Shown here in pieces: positions 7,261-14,346 of a DNA stretch of 44,287 nucleotides. Under the pieces are notes generated by a model. That model did not search any database. It had not been told where the DNA came from and saw only the letters and a list, made by a program, of their open reading frames with translations. Position numbers and translations under genes: made by a program. This stretch comes from Candidatus Omnitrophota bacterium. Its GTDB lineage: Bacteria; Omnitrophota; Gorgyraeia; Tantalellales; Tantalellaceae. Where the stretch lies: contig JAQUQS010000015.1 of assembly GCA_028715965.1 (NCBI GenBank), positions 1 to 44,287 on the forward strand, read 5' to 3'. The stretch's first letter is position 1. Each line of letters begins with the position of its first letter.

Positions 7261-8364
7261 ATGCGGGACTTCAAGAATATTCTCGTGGTGCGTACCGATC
7301 GCATGGGGGATGTAGTTCTGACCATACCGGCTATACGCGCTTTACGCCATAAGTTCCCCTGCGCGAAGATCTCGTTGTGGGTTGACCCGTCGACCAGGGA
7401 ACTTGTAGATGGTCTACCGTTCATCGATGAATTTATCCTTGAGAATAGATCCGCCGGATGGTGGGGGTATTTAAGCCACATCAGGACCTTAAGGAAGAAG
7501 AAATTCGACCTGGCTGTAATATACCATACTAAAAAACATACGAACCTGGCGTGTTTTCTTGCCGGGATCCCGTACAGGCTGGGATATAAGAATAAGAAAT
7601 ACGGTTTTTTGTTAAATCATCCCGTTAAGGACAGGCGTCATTTGGGGACCAAGCATGAAGTGGAATATTGCATGGACCTCCTAGAAGATATCGGGGCAAA
7701 AGACGGGGACCTGGACCTTCAGGTCACTATACATAAAGGGTCGGAAGAGTGGGCGGACCGGTATTTTCGCGAGAAAAAGCTCACGGACAGACCCGTTATC
7801 GCGCTTCATCCCAGCGCAAGCTGCCCGACAAGGTTATGGCCGACGAAGTCGTATGCCGAATTGGCCCAGCGGCTTATAAGGGAAAATGACGTATACATAA
7901 TGATCGTTGGAGGGGCAGATGCCCGTCCTGCCGCCGAGGCCATAAAAAAGACCGCCGGGAACCGCGTATTCGATCTTACGGGCGAGACTACGCTTTCCCA
8001 GCTAACCAGCATACTCAAGCGTTGTCAGGGCCTTGTGTCGAATGATTCCGGGCCGGTCCATGTGGGTGCCGCAATAGGGATACCGGTGATATCGCTTTTC
8101 CTGCGGTCACAGGCCGGGATCAACCCACAAAGATGGCGCCCGCTGGGAAAGAACAGTGTGCTTCTCCAGAACGAAAATGGGGAAGAGATACTCCTTGATG
8201 CCCAAAGCCATGTCATAAGCGGAAAATTCGATTCTATAAGCGTGAACAAAGTCCTGCTTAGATGCCAGACGTCTATTCTTGGGATACTAAGAATGTTCCA
8301 TTTCATGGTCGAGGAAGGTCCGCTTTTCTTTCTTCATGAACATTTGCATCAATTCGGGGTATAG
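7261..8364 (+). CDS. Glycosyltransferase family 9 (heptosyltransferase-like)
   Basis: GT9 enzymes add heptoses from ADP-heptose to the LPS core at the inner face of the membrane. The protein opens with ILVVRTDRMGDVVLTIPAIRALR, the standard GT9 start, and the C-terminal half has VALHPSA-like IALHPSASCPTRLWP and the donor-site motif VSNDSGPVHVGAAIGIPVISLF (about residues 255-277). Length of 367 aa is normal. An AAGGA site precedes the ATG by 8 nt. It is a single gene between a repeat zone and an inverted-repeat element, but hldD at 2166 would supply its donor. Whether it is heptosyltransferase I, II or another core transferase cannot be told by eye. Confidence 0.88.
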   Translation: MRDFKNILVVRTDRMGDVVLTIPAIRALRHKFPCAKISLWVDPSTRELVDGLPFIDEFILENRSAGWWGYLSHIRTLRKKKFDLAVIYHTKKHTNLACFLAGIPYRLGYKNKKYGFLLNHPVKDRRHLGTKHEVEYCMDLLEDIGAKDGDLDLQVTIHKGSEEWADRYFREKKLTDRPVIALHPSASCPTRLWPTKSYAELAQRLIRENDVYIMIVGGADARPAAEAIKKTAGNRVFDLTGETTLSQLTSILKRCQGLVSNDSGPVHVGAAIGIPVISLFLRSQAGINPQRWRPLGKNSVLLQNENGEEILLDAQSHVISGKFDSISVNKVLLRCQTSILGILRMFHFMVEEGPLFFLHEHLHQFGV

Positions 8365-8395
8365 GCCGGCAGGCGAAACGCGGATCTTACCTCGT

Positions 8396-8592
8396 TAAAA
8401 CCGTTTTTAAGATCAAAGCTAGACCTGTCACCGTTCTTGCTCCCAAATCCGTCCCCGTTCTTGAACTTAAACCTGTACCTTGGCTAGTTAAAGCTTTGGG
8501 GTACAGGTTTTGCTTTGAATATAAAACAGGTTTGTGCTGGGGAATAAAAACGGTTTTACATAAGGGGACAGGTCTTGCCTGTCCCCTTATGT
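8396..8592. mobile_element. Nested inverted-repeat element (MITE/REP-like)
   Basis: Three perfect inverted repeats are stacked in under 200 bp: an outer pair of 14 bp (TAAAACCGTTTTTA at 8396-8409, complement at 8545-8558), an inner 11-bp pair (AAACCTGTACC 8469-8479 with 8500-8510), and immediately afterwards a 15-bp hairpin with a 5-nt loop (8558-8572 with 8578-8592) whose core is AGGGGACAGG/CCTGTCCCCT. From memory, GGGGACAGG-type palindromes are common in genomes that encode Y1/REP-associated transposases. No reading frame is present, so any mobility would need a transposase from elsewhere. The last hairpin may also end transcription of the flanking genes. Confidence 0.65.
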
Positions 8593-8611
8593 TGTAAAGG
8601 ATGGTCTTTTA

Positions 8612-9142
8612 TTACCTGTGCAGTACCGCCGTCATTACCAGGTAACATCCAGTGAAGATAAGGTTTATGCCTACAAGGATGCCCAGTATCCACATGCCGT
8701 TGAACGGCAGGTTGACCCAGATGAACATGGAAAGTAGTATTGAGATGATGCCGCTGGAGATAAGCCACCCCCAGTTCACGTCCGGTTTTATGTATAATGC
8801 CGCTATGGTCTTCAGAATGCCTTCAACGGCCAGATACGCGGCTATAAGGGCCGTGATCAAGAGCGCGCCTTTGAGGGGATAAAATACCAGTATCGCACCT
8901 ACCGCCAAAGGGACGAGCGCGCACGCGATCTTCAATATGAACGCCTGTTTGTCCTTGTGCCCGAGAACGAATAAGATGTTAGCCGCTCCACCGATCACCA
9001 AGAGTCCCCCGATAATGACATCTATGGCTACCGCTGTTATAAGCGGCATATATATTGCTGCAAATCCGGCAAGTAAAAGACACGCTCCCAGAAGAGCGAA
9101 CCAGCCCCAGCCTATTTCAAAAGTAACGACCTTCTTTTTCAT
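8612..9142 (-). CDS. HdeD-like (DUF308) membrane protein
   Basis: The 176-residue protein is almost entirely hydrophobic with about six membrane helices arranged as two-helix repeats (GWGWFALLGACLLLAGFAAIY, then VIIGGLLVIGGAANILFVL, and so on), the pattern of the HdeD/DUF308 family. In E. coli HdeD is linked to acid resistance, but the molecular role in other phyla is unknown. I start at the ATG of MKKKVVTFEIGWGW (9142), preceded by AAGGGGGAC, rather than 63 nt further upstream. The gene is divergent from the NDH-2 gene. Confidence 0.78.
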   Translation of the reverse strand: MKKKVVTFEIGWGWFALLGACLLLAGFAAIYMPLITAVAIDVIIGGLLVIGGAANILFVLGHKDKQAFILKIACALVPLAVGAILVFYPLKGALLITALIAAYLAVEGILKTIAALYIKPDVNWGWLISSGIISILLSMFIWVNLPFNGMWILGILVGINLIFTGCYLVMTAVLHR

Positions 9143-9260
9143 TTCGTCCCCCTTTTTAAGGAAAAGCCTCCCAGATAACCGATATGCTTCATATAATATT
9201 ACCATAAAACCGGATAAATAACCTGTTTTTTGACGATTTGGATTTAGTTGACAAAGTAAG

Positions 9261-9289
9261 TTGCGGGTGTGGTCCGTGGGTAGTAAAAT
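9261..9289 (+). promoter_or_regulatory. Possible promoter of the NDH-2/DoxX pair
   Basis: TTGCGG (9261-9266) and TAAAAT (9284-9289) are 17 bp apart and lie about 22 nt before the NDH-2 start. A TTGACA at 9248-9253 lacks a -10 at usual spacing. Confidence 0.4.
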
Positions 9290-9310
9290 ATAGGCCTAAG
9301 GAGACGGCAT

Positions 9311-10453
9311 ATGGCGCAGGAAAATATCATCATCATAGGCGGAGGGTTCGCCGGCCTGGTCCTTGCGGAGAGGTTATCCGCCCGGAAGAACAGCCTGGGG
9401 ACGGGTACCCGTATCATCCTGATAGACAAAAAAGATGATTCACATTTCCTTCCCGGGATACCCGACATAATAGGGAGGGGAGTGCCTTCCGGTATATTCA
9501 AGTATCCCATTGCTAAACACGCGGCACGGCACGGGTATGTCCATTTAAAACATAATGTTACCTCTATCGATCCCACCAGGAACGTAGTGGAGGCGGGAGG
9601 GTTCAGGATCGGATACGAATATCTGGTCATAGCCGCCGGGTCCGAGACCAATTTTTACGGTAATGATAAAATAAAGAATGCGGCGTTCAGGTTCGATGAC
9701 GCTGACGACGTGGTAAAAGTGCTGGAAGCCGTTAATGAGGATAAGTATGAAAGGTACCTGATCTGCGGTGGGGGGTATACCGGTGTGGAGATCGCCACTT
9801 CTCTCAGGATATTCCTGTCCCGCGGAAAAAAGAATAAAGAGATACACCTTGTTGAGGCTGGTAGCGGGATACTGGGCCCTATGCCGGAGTGGATAAAAGA
9901 GTATACGCGTGCTAACCTTGCCGCTTTGGGGATCAACGTCCTGACCGGCGTTACGGTCAGATCGTACGAGAACGGGATCGTGACCCTCTCGGACGGTATG
10001 ATGTTCGATAATTCCATGCTTGTCTGGTCCGCTGGAGTGAAAACGCCCGCGTTCGTTGAAAAAACGCCTTTTTCGAAAGAGAGACAGGGCAGGTTATCCG
10101 TGGATGAGTACCTCAGGGTAAAAGATAACATATTCGTAGCGGGGGACTGTGCCGGAATGACGTATAAAGGTGAACTTATCAGGATGGGGATACAGTTCTC
10201 TATAGAGGAGGCCGGAAGCATAGCCCGGAACATAGCCAGAGATATACGACGAAAGAAATTGAGGAGATTCGTCCCGATAGATCCCGGGTATATCATTCCC
10301 ATGGCAAATAACCTTTCTTGTGGTATGGTGTTCGGCCGCAGGGTCCGTGGGCGGGCGGCGACATGCGCACATTACCTGATGTGCCTGGTACGTTTACGTG
10401 GGCTGAAAAATAAAAAAGTATTGTTCACCGCGCTCATGAGGAAAAGAACATAG
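9311..10453 (+). CDS. Type II NADH dehydrogenase-like FAD oxidoreductase (NDH-2 family)
   Basis: NDH-2 enzymes pass electrons from NADH to quinone without pumping protons. The protein has the FAD-binding motif IIIIGGGFAGLVLAERL (residues 6-22), a second Rossmann motif YLICGGGYTGVEIA (about 155-168) for NAD(P)H, and the C-terminal FAD motif IFVAGDCAGM (about 277-286). Length of 380 aa is at the short end for NDH-2, which often exceed 400. The C-terminus is basic and amphipathic, compatible with peripheral membrane binding. An AAGGAG site precedes the ATG. The DoxX gene follows after 8 nt, so the two are one operon. Sulfide:quinone oxidoreductase is a related alternative, but I see none of its characteristic redox-active cysteines. 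Confidence 0.85.
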   Translation: MAQENIIIIGGGFAGLVLAERLSARKNSLGTGTRIILIDKKDDSHFLPGIPDIIGRGVPSGIFKYPIAKHAARHGYVHLKHNVTSIDPTRNVVEAGGFRIGYEYLVIAAGSETNFYGNDKIKNAAFRFDDADDVVKVLEAVNEDKYERYLICGGGYTGVEIATSLRIFLSRGKKNKEIHLVEAGSGILGPMPEWIKEYTRANLAALGINVLTGVTVRSYENGIVTLSDGMMFDNSMLVWSAGVKTPAFVEKTPFSKERQGRLSVDEYLRVKDNIFVAGDCAGMTYKGELIRMGIQFSIEEAGSIARNIARDIRRKKLRRFVPIDPGYIIPMANNLSCGMVFGRRVRGRAATCAHYLMCLVRLRGLKNKKVLFTALMRKRT

Positions 10454-10461
10454 GAGGAGAT

Positions 10462-10866
10462 ATGGATAAATGGAGGGAATGGGCGGCATTACCCATAAGA
10501 TTGGGGTTGGGTGTTATGTTCATGGCACATGGCCTGCAGAAGGTCTTCGGGCTTTTCGGCGGTCCCGGCATAGAGAACTTTGCCAAGTTCCTGGGGTCCC
10601 TGAATATAGATCCACCTGTTCCTATGGCTTATATGGCCGGATACGGAGAGCTTCTGGGCGGTCTCTGCCTCATACTGGGCCTCTTTACCAGGCTTTCGGC
10701 GGGCGTACTTACGGTAATAATGGTCGTGGCAGCGGTCAGTGTGCATCTTAAGAACGGATTTTTTCTTAAGGATGGCGGCATAGAGTATGTGTTTGTAATA
10801 GTGGCCGCTTGTGTCTCCCTGATGGTATCTGGGGGCGGAAAGTTGAGCATTACGAAAAAACTATGA
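10462..10866 (+). CDS. DoxX family membrane protein
   Basis: The 134-residue protein has four predicted membrane helices and the typical DoxX opening RLGLGVMFMAHGLQKVFGLFGG and later GYGELLGGLCLILGLFTRLSAGVL. DoxX proteins partner with quinone-linked oxidoreductases; in HvfABCD/bufferin-type RiPP operons a DoxX-like protein is a frequent member (established from those families). Here it follows an NDH-2 gene at 8 nt and precedes a Cys/Gly-motif precursor gene by about 116 nt. A GGAGG site lies just before the ATG. A role in redox chemistry tied to the peptide system is inference. Confidence 0.87.
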   Translation: MDKWREWAALPIRLGLGVMFMAHGLQKVFGLFGGPGIENFAKFLGSLNIDPPVPMAYMAGYGELLGGLCLILGLFTRLSAGVLTVIMVVAAVSVHLKNGFFLKDGGIEYVFVIVAACVSLMVSGGGKLSITKKL

Positions 10867-10873
10867 ATTATGG

Positions 10874-10900
10874 TTGAGGACTATGGTCCATGCATATAAT
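10874..10900 (+). promoter_or_regulatory. Possible promoter of the precursor peptide gene
   Basis: A perfect -10 TATAAT (10895-10900) follows TTGAGG (10874-10879) at a short 15-bp spacing. It would give a 5' leader of about 75 nt before the ATG at 10983. Separate expression of the peptide from the NDH-2/DoxX pair is suggested but not certain. Confidence 0.4.
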
Positions 10901-10982
10901 ATGATACAATATAAGTATCTTTTCCGAGAAAGGCTCCGCTTAGGAGATGGATGTATGAAAGGGGCCGGATAAAGGAGGGAAT

Positions 10983-11270
10983 ATGGATAAAAAAATGATC
11001 AAGAAGCTGCTTGCGGGGTTCAGTGTCGCGGGGCTCATCGCTGGTCTGGGTACTTTTACCGTACACGCCGAAGGAGCTTCAAGCTGCGGTAAGGGCTCAT
11101 GCGGGAGCAAGAATGCCGGGATGTCGGAATCCGGCGAAAAACAGGATACTTCCATGGCCAGTAAAGAGGATGCCGACAAAACGGGGACCGAAGAAGCCTC
11201 CTCCGACGCGGGAATGTCGTCCTGTGGGAAGGGGTCATGCGGAAAAGGTTCCGAGACATGCGGGAGTTAA
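10983..11270 (+). CDS. Cys/Gly-motif RiPP precursor peptide, SbtA-like
   Basis: The 95-residue product starts MDKKMIKKLLAGFSVAGLIAGLG, a signal-like leader with a cleavage-type VHA at 27-29. The mature part has two identical SSCGKGSCG motifs (33-41 and 79-87) and a final ETCG (91-94), separated by a polar acidic linker; all five Cys are in or next to the motifs. Such leaders and CG-rich cores fit the thio(seleno)oxazole-type peptides named SbtA (Haft and Basu) and resemble HvfA-type peptides with EGKCG repeats. No in-frame UGA is present, so this is an all-Cys form. AAAGGAGG lies 4 nt before the ATG. A radical SAM/SPASM protein gene follows on the same strand behind a hairpin, which is the main support for the RiPP reading. 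It could instead be an unmodified secreted metal-binding peptide. Confidence 0.75.
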   Translation: MDKKMIKKLLAGFSVAGLIAGLGTFTVHAEGASSCGKGSCGSKNAGMSESGEKQDTSMASKEDADKTGTEEASSDAGMSSCGKGSCGKGSETCGS

Positions 11271-11281
11271 ATTAGGGAAGG

Positions 11282-11316
11282 ATAAGGCAGGCTGAATAAC
11301 AGCCTGCCTTATTTAT
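11282..11316 (+). terminator. Hairpin between precursor and maturase genes (partial terminator/attenuator)
   Basis: ATAAGGCAGGCTG (11282-11294) and CAGCCTGCCTTAT (11300-11312) form a perfect 13-bp stem with a 5-nt loop, followed by a short T-rich tract. It starts 12 nt after the precursor stop codon and ends 12 nt before the maturase ATG. RiPP operons often use such a hairpin to make far more precursor than enzyme. Confidence 0.8.
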
Positions 11317-11324
11317 TGTGGGCA

Positions 11325-12947
11325 ATGAAAAGAAAGATCAAGCGAAAAGACCTGGCGGGCATATACAGCCTTTCCTCGTCCATAGTTGGGGAAAAGGAAT
11401 GGGAGAGGATAATAGCCCATGTGCCGAATACCGTAGATCCGGGCGCTTTTCCTGAGGTGGTGGAGGGCGTAGCCGATGATATAAATGTACCGGGTTTTCT
11501 CCCGGGACTTCTGGTTGTGGAAAGGGCAAAGGTAGATCTTTCGGAAATGCCGGACATGGAAATGCCGGAAGTAGATAGATATGAACTGAATCCCGTTCTT
11601 GAAGTGATGCATTCGACCTGGAAAATAGCGCACCTGTTCAGTCCACATGACCAGAAGCATGTGTATATGCCAATGCCCGGGGAGGAGTGGGTCCTTACCT
11701 GGAAGGATCCTAAAAACGGGAACGTGAACGTGGCCCCGGCCTCCAAGGAGGAACTCCTGGCCATAAAGGTCATAGTGGAAAAGATAGACCCGGATAAACT
11801 GGCGGAAGTCGGCGAGAACGCCGAAGGGACCATAGAGAACGCCTTGAGGAATGCCGCGGCGAAAGGTATAATGATCGCGCCGCGGTCACGCATAAGAAGG
11901 GACGCCAGCCTGTTCCCTAAAGACGAGGGTACGATCCCGTCACGGGAATATACCGATGCCGATGTCTTTACGCTCCAGTGGCATATAACCCATGCGTGTG
12001 ACCTCAATTGCATGCATTGTTATGACCGCAGCCGGCGTGAGGAGATCTCGCTTGCCGAGAGCCACAAGATCCTTGATGACATGAAAGAACTTTGTCGCGT
12101 AAAAAGAGTGCGCGGCCACGTATGTTTTACCGGCGGGAACCCTTTCATGCATCCTGATTTTTTCGAGATGTACCATTCGGCCGTGCGACGGGGACTTTCC
12201 ACGTCCATATTGGGGAATCCCGTTACCCGTGAAGCGCTCAAAAGGCTTGTAGCCATACATAAGCCGGGATATTACCAGGTAAGCCTGGAGGGACTCCCGG
12301 AGCACAACGATAAAATAAGGGGTAAAGGCAATTTCCATAACGTAATAGAGTTCCTGGGCATATTGCGCGACCTGAGGATACCAAGCGCGGTCATGCTTAC
12401 CCTGACTAAGGATAATATGGACCAGGTGCTGCCCCTTGCGGAAAGGCTGAGAGGGCACGCGGAATACTTCACCTATAACCGACTTTCACAGGTAGGCTCT
12501 GGCGCGGCCCTTGAACTGCCCGGGGGAGAAGAATATATGGAGTTCGTCGAAAGGTTCGTTAAGGCCTCGGAGTCTAACCCCATTATCGGGTTCAAGGATA
12601 ATCTGATCAATGTAGTGCTTGACCGGAACGAAGATGAGCTGTTCGGAGGGTGTACTGGGCACGGGTGTGGCGCGGCGTTCAATTTTCTTACTGTGCTCCC
12701 CGACGGGGAAGTGCACGCTTGCAGGAAATTTCCCTCCCTTCTGGGGAACGTCAACGGGCAACGTCTGGGTGATATATATGATTCCTCACTGGCGGAAAGA
12801 TACCGTATGGGGCCCGAGGCTTGTCGGGGTTGCCGGTTAAGGCATGTGTGCGGAGGTTGTATGGCTGTTACCAGCGGCGCCGGCATGGATATCTTTACCC
12901 AAAAAGACCCTCATTGTCCCCGTGGACCCGCAGGATATCAAAAGTAA
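11325..12947 (+). CDS. Radical SAM/SPASM peptide maturase, SbtM-like
   Basis: The 540-residue protein has an N-terminal region of about 210 residues that may bind the precursor, then a radical SAM domain with C225-x3-C229-x2-C232 (HACDLNCMHCYDR) for the SAM-binding [4Fe-4S] cluster and FTGGNPFMHPDFF as the GGE-type motif. The C-terminus is a SPASM domain: Cys at 443, 448, 466, then C500-x2-C503-x5-C509-x2-C512 and C531, enough for auxiliary clusters. Enzymes of this build modify ribosomal peptides; SbtM acts on SbtA Cys/Sec motifs. The gene follows the SSCGKGSCG precursor. ATG 11325 is used; it has no good ribosome binding site and sits just after a hairpin, so low expression is expected. The 3' end overlaps the convergent S41 gene by 10 bp. 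The exact chemistry is inferred, not shown. Confidence 0.83.
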   Translation: MKRKIKRKDLAGIYSLSSSIVGEKEWERIIAHVPNTVDPGAFPEVVEGVADDINVPGFLPGLLVVERAKVDLSEMPDMEMPEVDRYELNPVLEVMHSTWKIAHLFSPHDQKHVYMPMPGEEWVLTWKDPKNGNVNVAPASKEELLAIKVIVEKIDPDKLAEVGENAEGTIENALRNAAAKGIMIAPRSRIRRDASLFPKDEGTIPSREYTDADVFTLQWHITHACDLNCMHCYDRSRREEISLAESHKILDDMKELCRVKRVRGHVCFTGGNPFMHPDFFEMYHSAVRRGLSTSILGNPVTREALKRLVAIHKPGYYQVSLEGLPEHNDKIRGKGNFHNVIEFLGILRDLRIPSAVMLTLTKDNMDQVLPLAERLRGHAEYFTYNRLSQVGSGAALELPGGEEYMEFVERFVKASESNPIIGFKDNLINVVLDRNEDELFGGCTGHGCGAAFNFLTVLPDGEVHACRKFPSLLGNVNGQRLGDIYDSSLAERYRMGPEACRGCRLRHVCGGCMAVTSGAGMDIFTQKDPHCPRGPAGYQK

Positions 12948-14179
12948 TTCCGCGCTACATATCCCACAAGATCGTGATGCTCTTTAGGCAAAGGCACGTC
13001 TGGGACCACATCTTCAATAAAAAGGGAGAAATCCTCTCCCCAGGCGGGAAGGAAAGGCTTACCCGTTATCATCTCGAGGCCCGAACCGTCCTCCAGCCGG
13101 AAAAGTTCCCGTATGAACGCCAGGCCAGCTGTCCTCTCAGTCCCGGCGATGACGGCCCGCTTGAAGAATTGCAGGCCAGCCGCCAGGATCTCGGCCGGAC
13201 CGGCGGTAGTCCCGTCGACGATAAGCATAAGGCGCTCGGAATAGGAAATATCCTTGCGTTTGGTGATCAGGCCGAAGGGGACAGCGTTCTTTTTATAAAA
13301 ACCCGCGATAGTAACCCCCGGCGGGACAAAAGTGCTCGCTATATCCATTACAGCCAATGGTGGCCCCCCGGAGTTCCCTCGGAGATCTATTATAAGACCG
13401 GTCATACCTTCTTCAAGGAATTTTTCTATGAACTCGTCCACGTCTTCCGCGGTCTTCTTGTTGAAATGTTTTATAGCGATGCACCGGACACCTTTCTTCC
13501 CTGTGGGTTCCTCAAGAACGGTCTCTATGAAGAAAGGTGTATTCATCACTGAACAGGTGCCGTAAAGCCCGGTATCCGGGGAAAAAAGCTCCAGTTCGAG
13601 CCCAAGACCGTTGTTCCCCTCGAGCATGTTGGTTATCATCGTGCCCCCAAGTACGGAAGCGTCGATACCGTTAACGCGTATTATCACCTGTCCGGGCCTT
13701 ACTCCGCGTTTATACGCGTTGGAATGTTTTTCGACCTTCTCCACAAGGAACCCTTTGCCCGTATCCGATCCGCTTATGCCCGTACCGATGTCGTACCCGT
13801 AAGCCAGCTTGAACTGTCCGTTTAACTGGTCTGACGGGATGAACCTGGTCAAAGGGTCTTTAGGCATTTTCAGGAAACTTGTTAGCGCCGCGCAGGCTTT
13901 CCAGTTCAATCGCGGGTTGGGACCGGTATCATTCGCGTCCTTTAATGCCGGTAGGACCACGTTGCGGGTGTATTCACCGACAAAAAGACGGTAGTTCTTT
14001 TTGAGGAGCGGAAAATAATAAAAATTACCGAAAGTATGGTATATCTCGCCGAGAGGACGGAGATATGGTCCCTTGCCGGCATTTAAGACCGATATATACC
14101 GGAAGACCAGGGACAGGATGAACGCCAGGCAAAACCCGGAGACCAGAACAACTTTTCTATAACGCGTATATTTTCTCAT
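12938..14179 (-). CDS. S41 (C-terminal processing) peptidase homologue, probably inactive
   Basis: The protein has an N-terminal membrane anchor (residues 9-30), a cap region, a PDZ-like segment (about 125-205, with RGVRPGQVIIRVNG) and an S41 core (about 230-400, with GLIIDLRGNSGG). In active CtpA/CtpB enzymes the nucleophile lies in GSASASEI and the Lys in GEKTFGKG. Here the matching stretches are DGTTAGPAEI (322-331) and GTERTAGLA (346-354): Gly327 stands at the Ser position and Leu353 at the Lys position. The fold seems kept while the dyad is lost, pointing to a binding or scaffold role. A Thr at 324/325 as a substitute nucleophile cannot be excluded. It has its own promoter and is convergent with the radical SAM gene. 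Confidence 0.8.
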   Translation of the reverse strand: MRKYTRYRKVVLVSGFCLAFILSLVFRYISVLNAGKGPYLRPLGEIYHTFGNFYYFPLLKKNYRLFVGEYTRNVVLPALKDANDTGPNPRLNWKACAALTSFLKMPKDPLTRFIPSDQLNGQFKLAYGYDIGTGISGSDTGKGFLVEKVEKHSNAYKRGVRPGQVIIRVNGIDASVLGGTMITNMLEGNNGLGLELELFSPDTGLYGTCSVMNTPFFIETVLEEPTGKKGVRCIAIKHFNKKTAEDVDEFIEKFLEEGMTGLIIDLRGNSGGPPLAVMDIASTFVPPGVTIAGFYKKNAVPFGLITKRKDISYSERLMLIVDGTTAGPAEILAAGLQFFKRAVIAGTERTAGLAFIRELFRLEDGSGLEMITGKPFLPAWGEDFSLFIEDVVPDVPLPKEHHDLVGYVARNYF

Positions 14180-14221
14180 ACATACGTACCATGGTAAAAT
14201 AGGATGTAACCAGCCTCAATA

Positions 14222-14250
14222 AGTATAGCATCTCTCCCATGATGGCACAA
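14222..14250 (-). promoter_or_regulatory. Promoter of the S41-like gene
   Basis: On the minus strand TTGTGC (14245-14250) and TATACT (14222-14227) are 17 bp apart, about 43 nt upstream of the start codon. Confidence 0.6.
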
Positions 14251-14304
14251 GATTAACCGCGCGGGTCCGGACGGTTTAAAATATTTTAAATTAACGGCGT
14301 AAAA

Positions 14305-14313
14305 TGGTATACT
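14305..14313 (+). promoter_or_regulatory. Extended -10 promoter of the GT2-CusA gene run
   Basis: TGG followed by TATACT (14308-14313) makes an extended -10; the -35 region is only TTTAAA-like. It lies about 34 nt before the GT2 start and is the only promoter-like site I see ahead of the six tightly spaced genes. Confidence 0.45.
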
Positions 14314-14346
14314 AAATCACGAAATATCATTGAACGGAGGGGGAAT

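Noticed and set aside
10983-11270. Selenocysteine in the precursor peptide
   Set aside because: SbtA peptides can contain Sec, but all codons here are sense codons and the frame ends in TAA; no in-frame TGA was found.
12938-14179. S41 protein as the leader protease of the RiPP cassette
   Set aside because: It is on the opposite strand with its own promoter and seems to lack the catalytic Ser and Lys.
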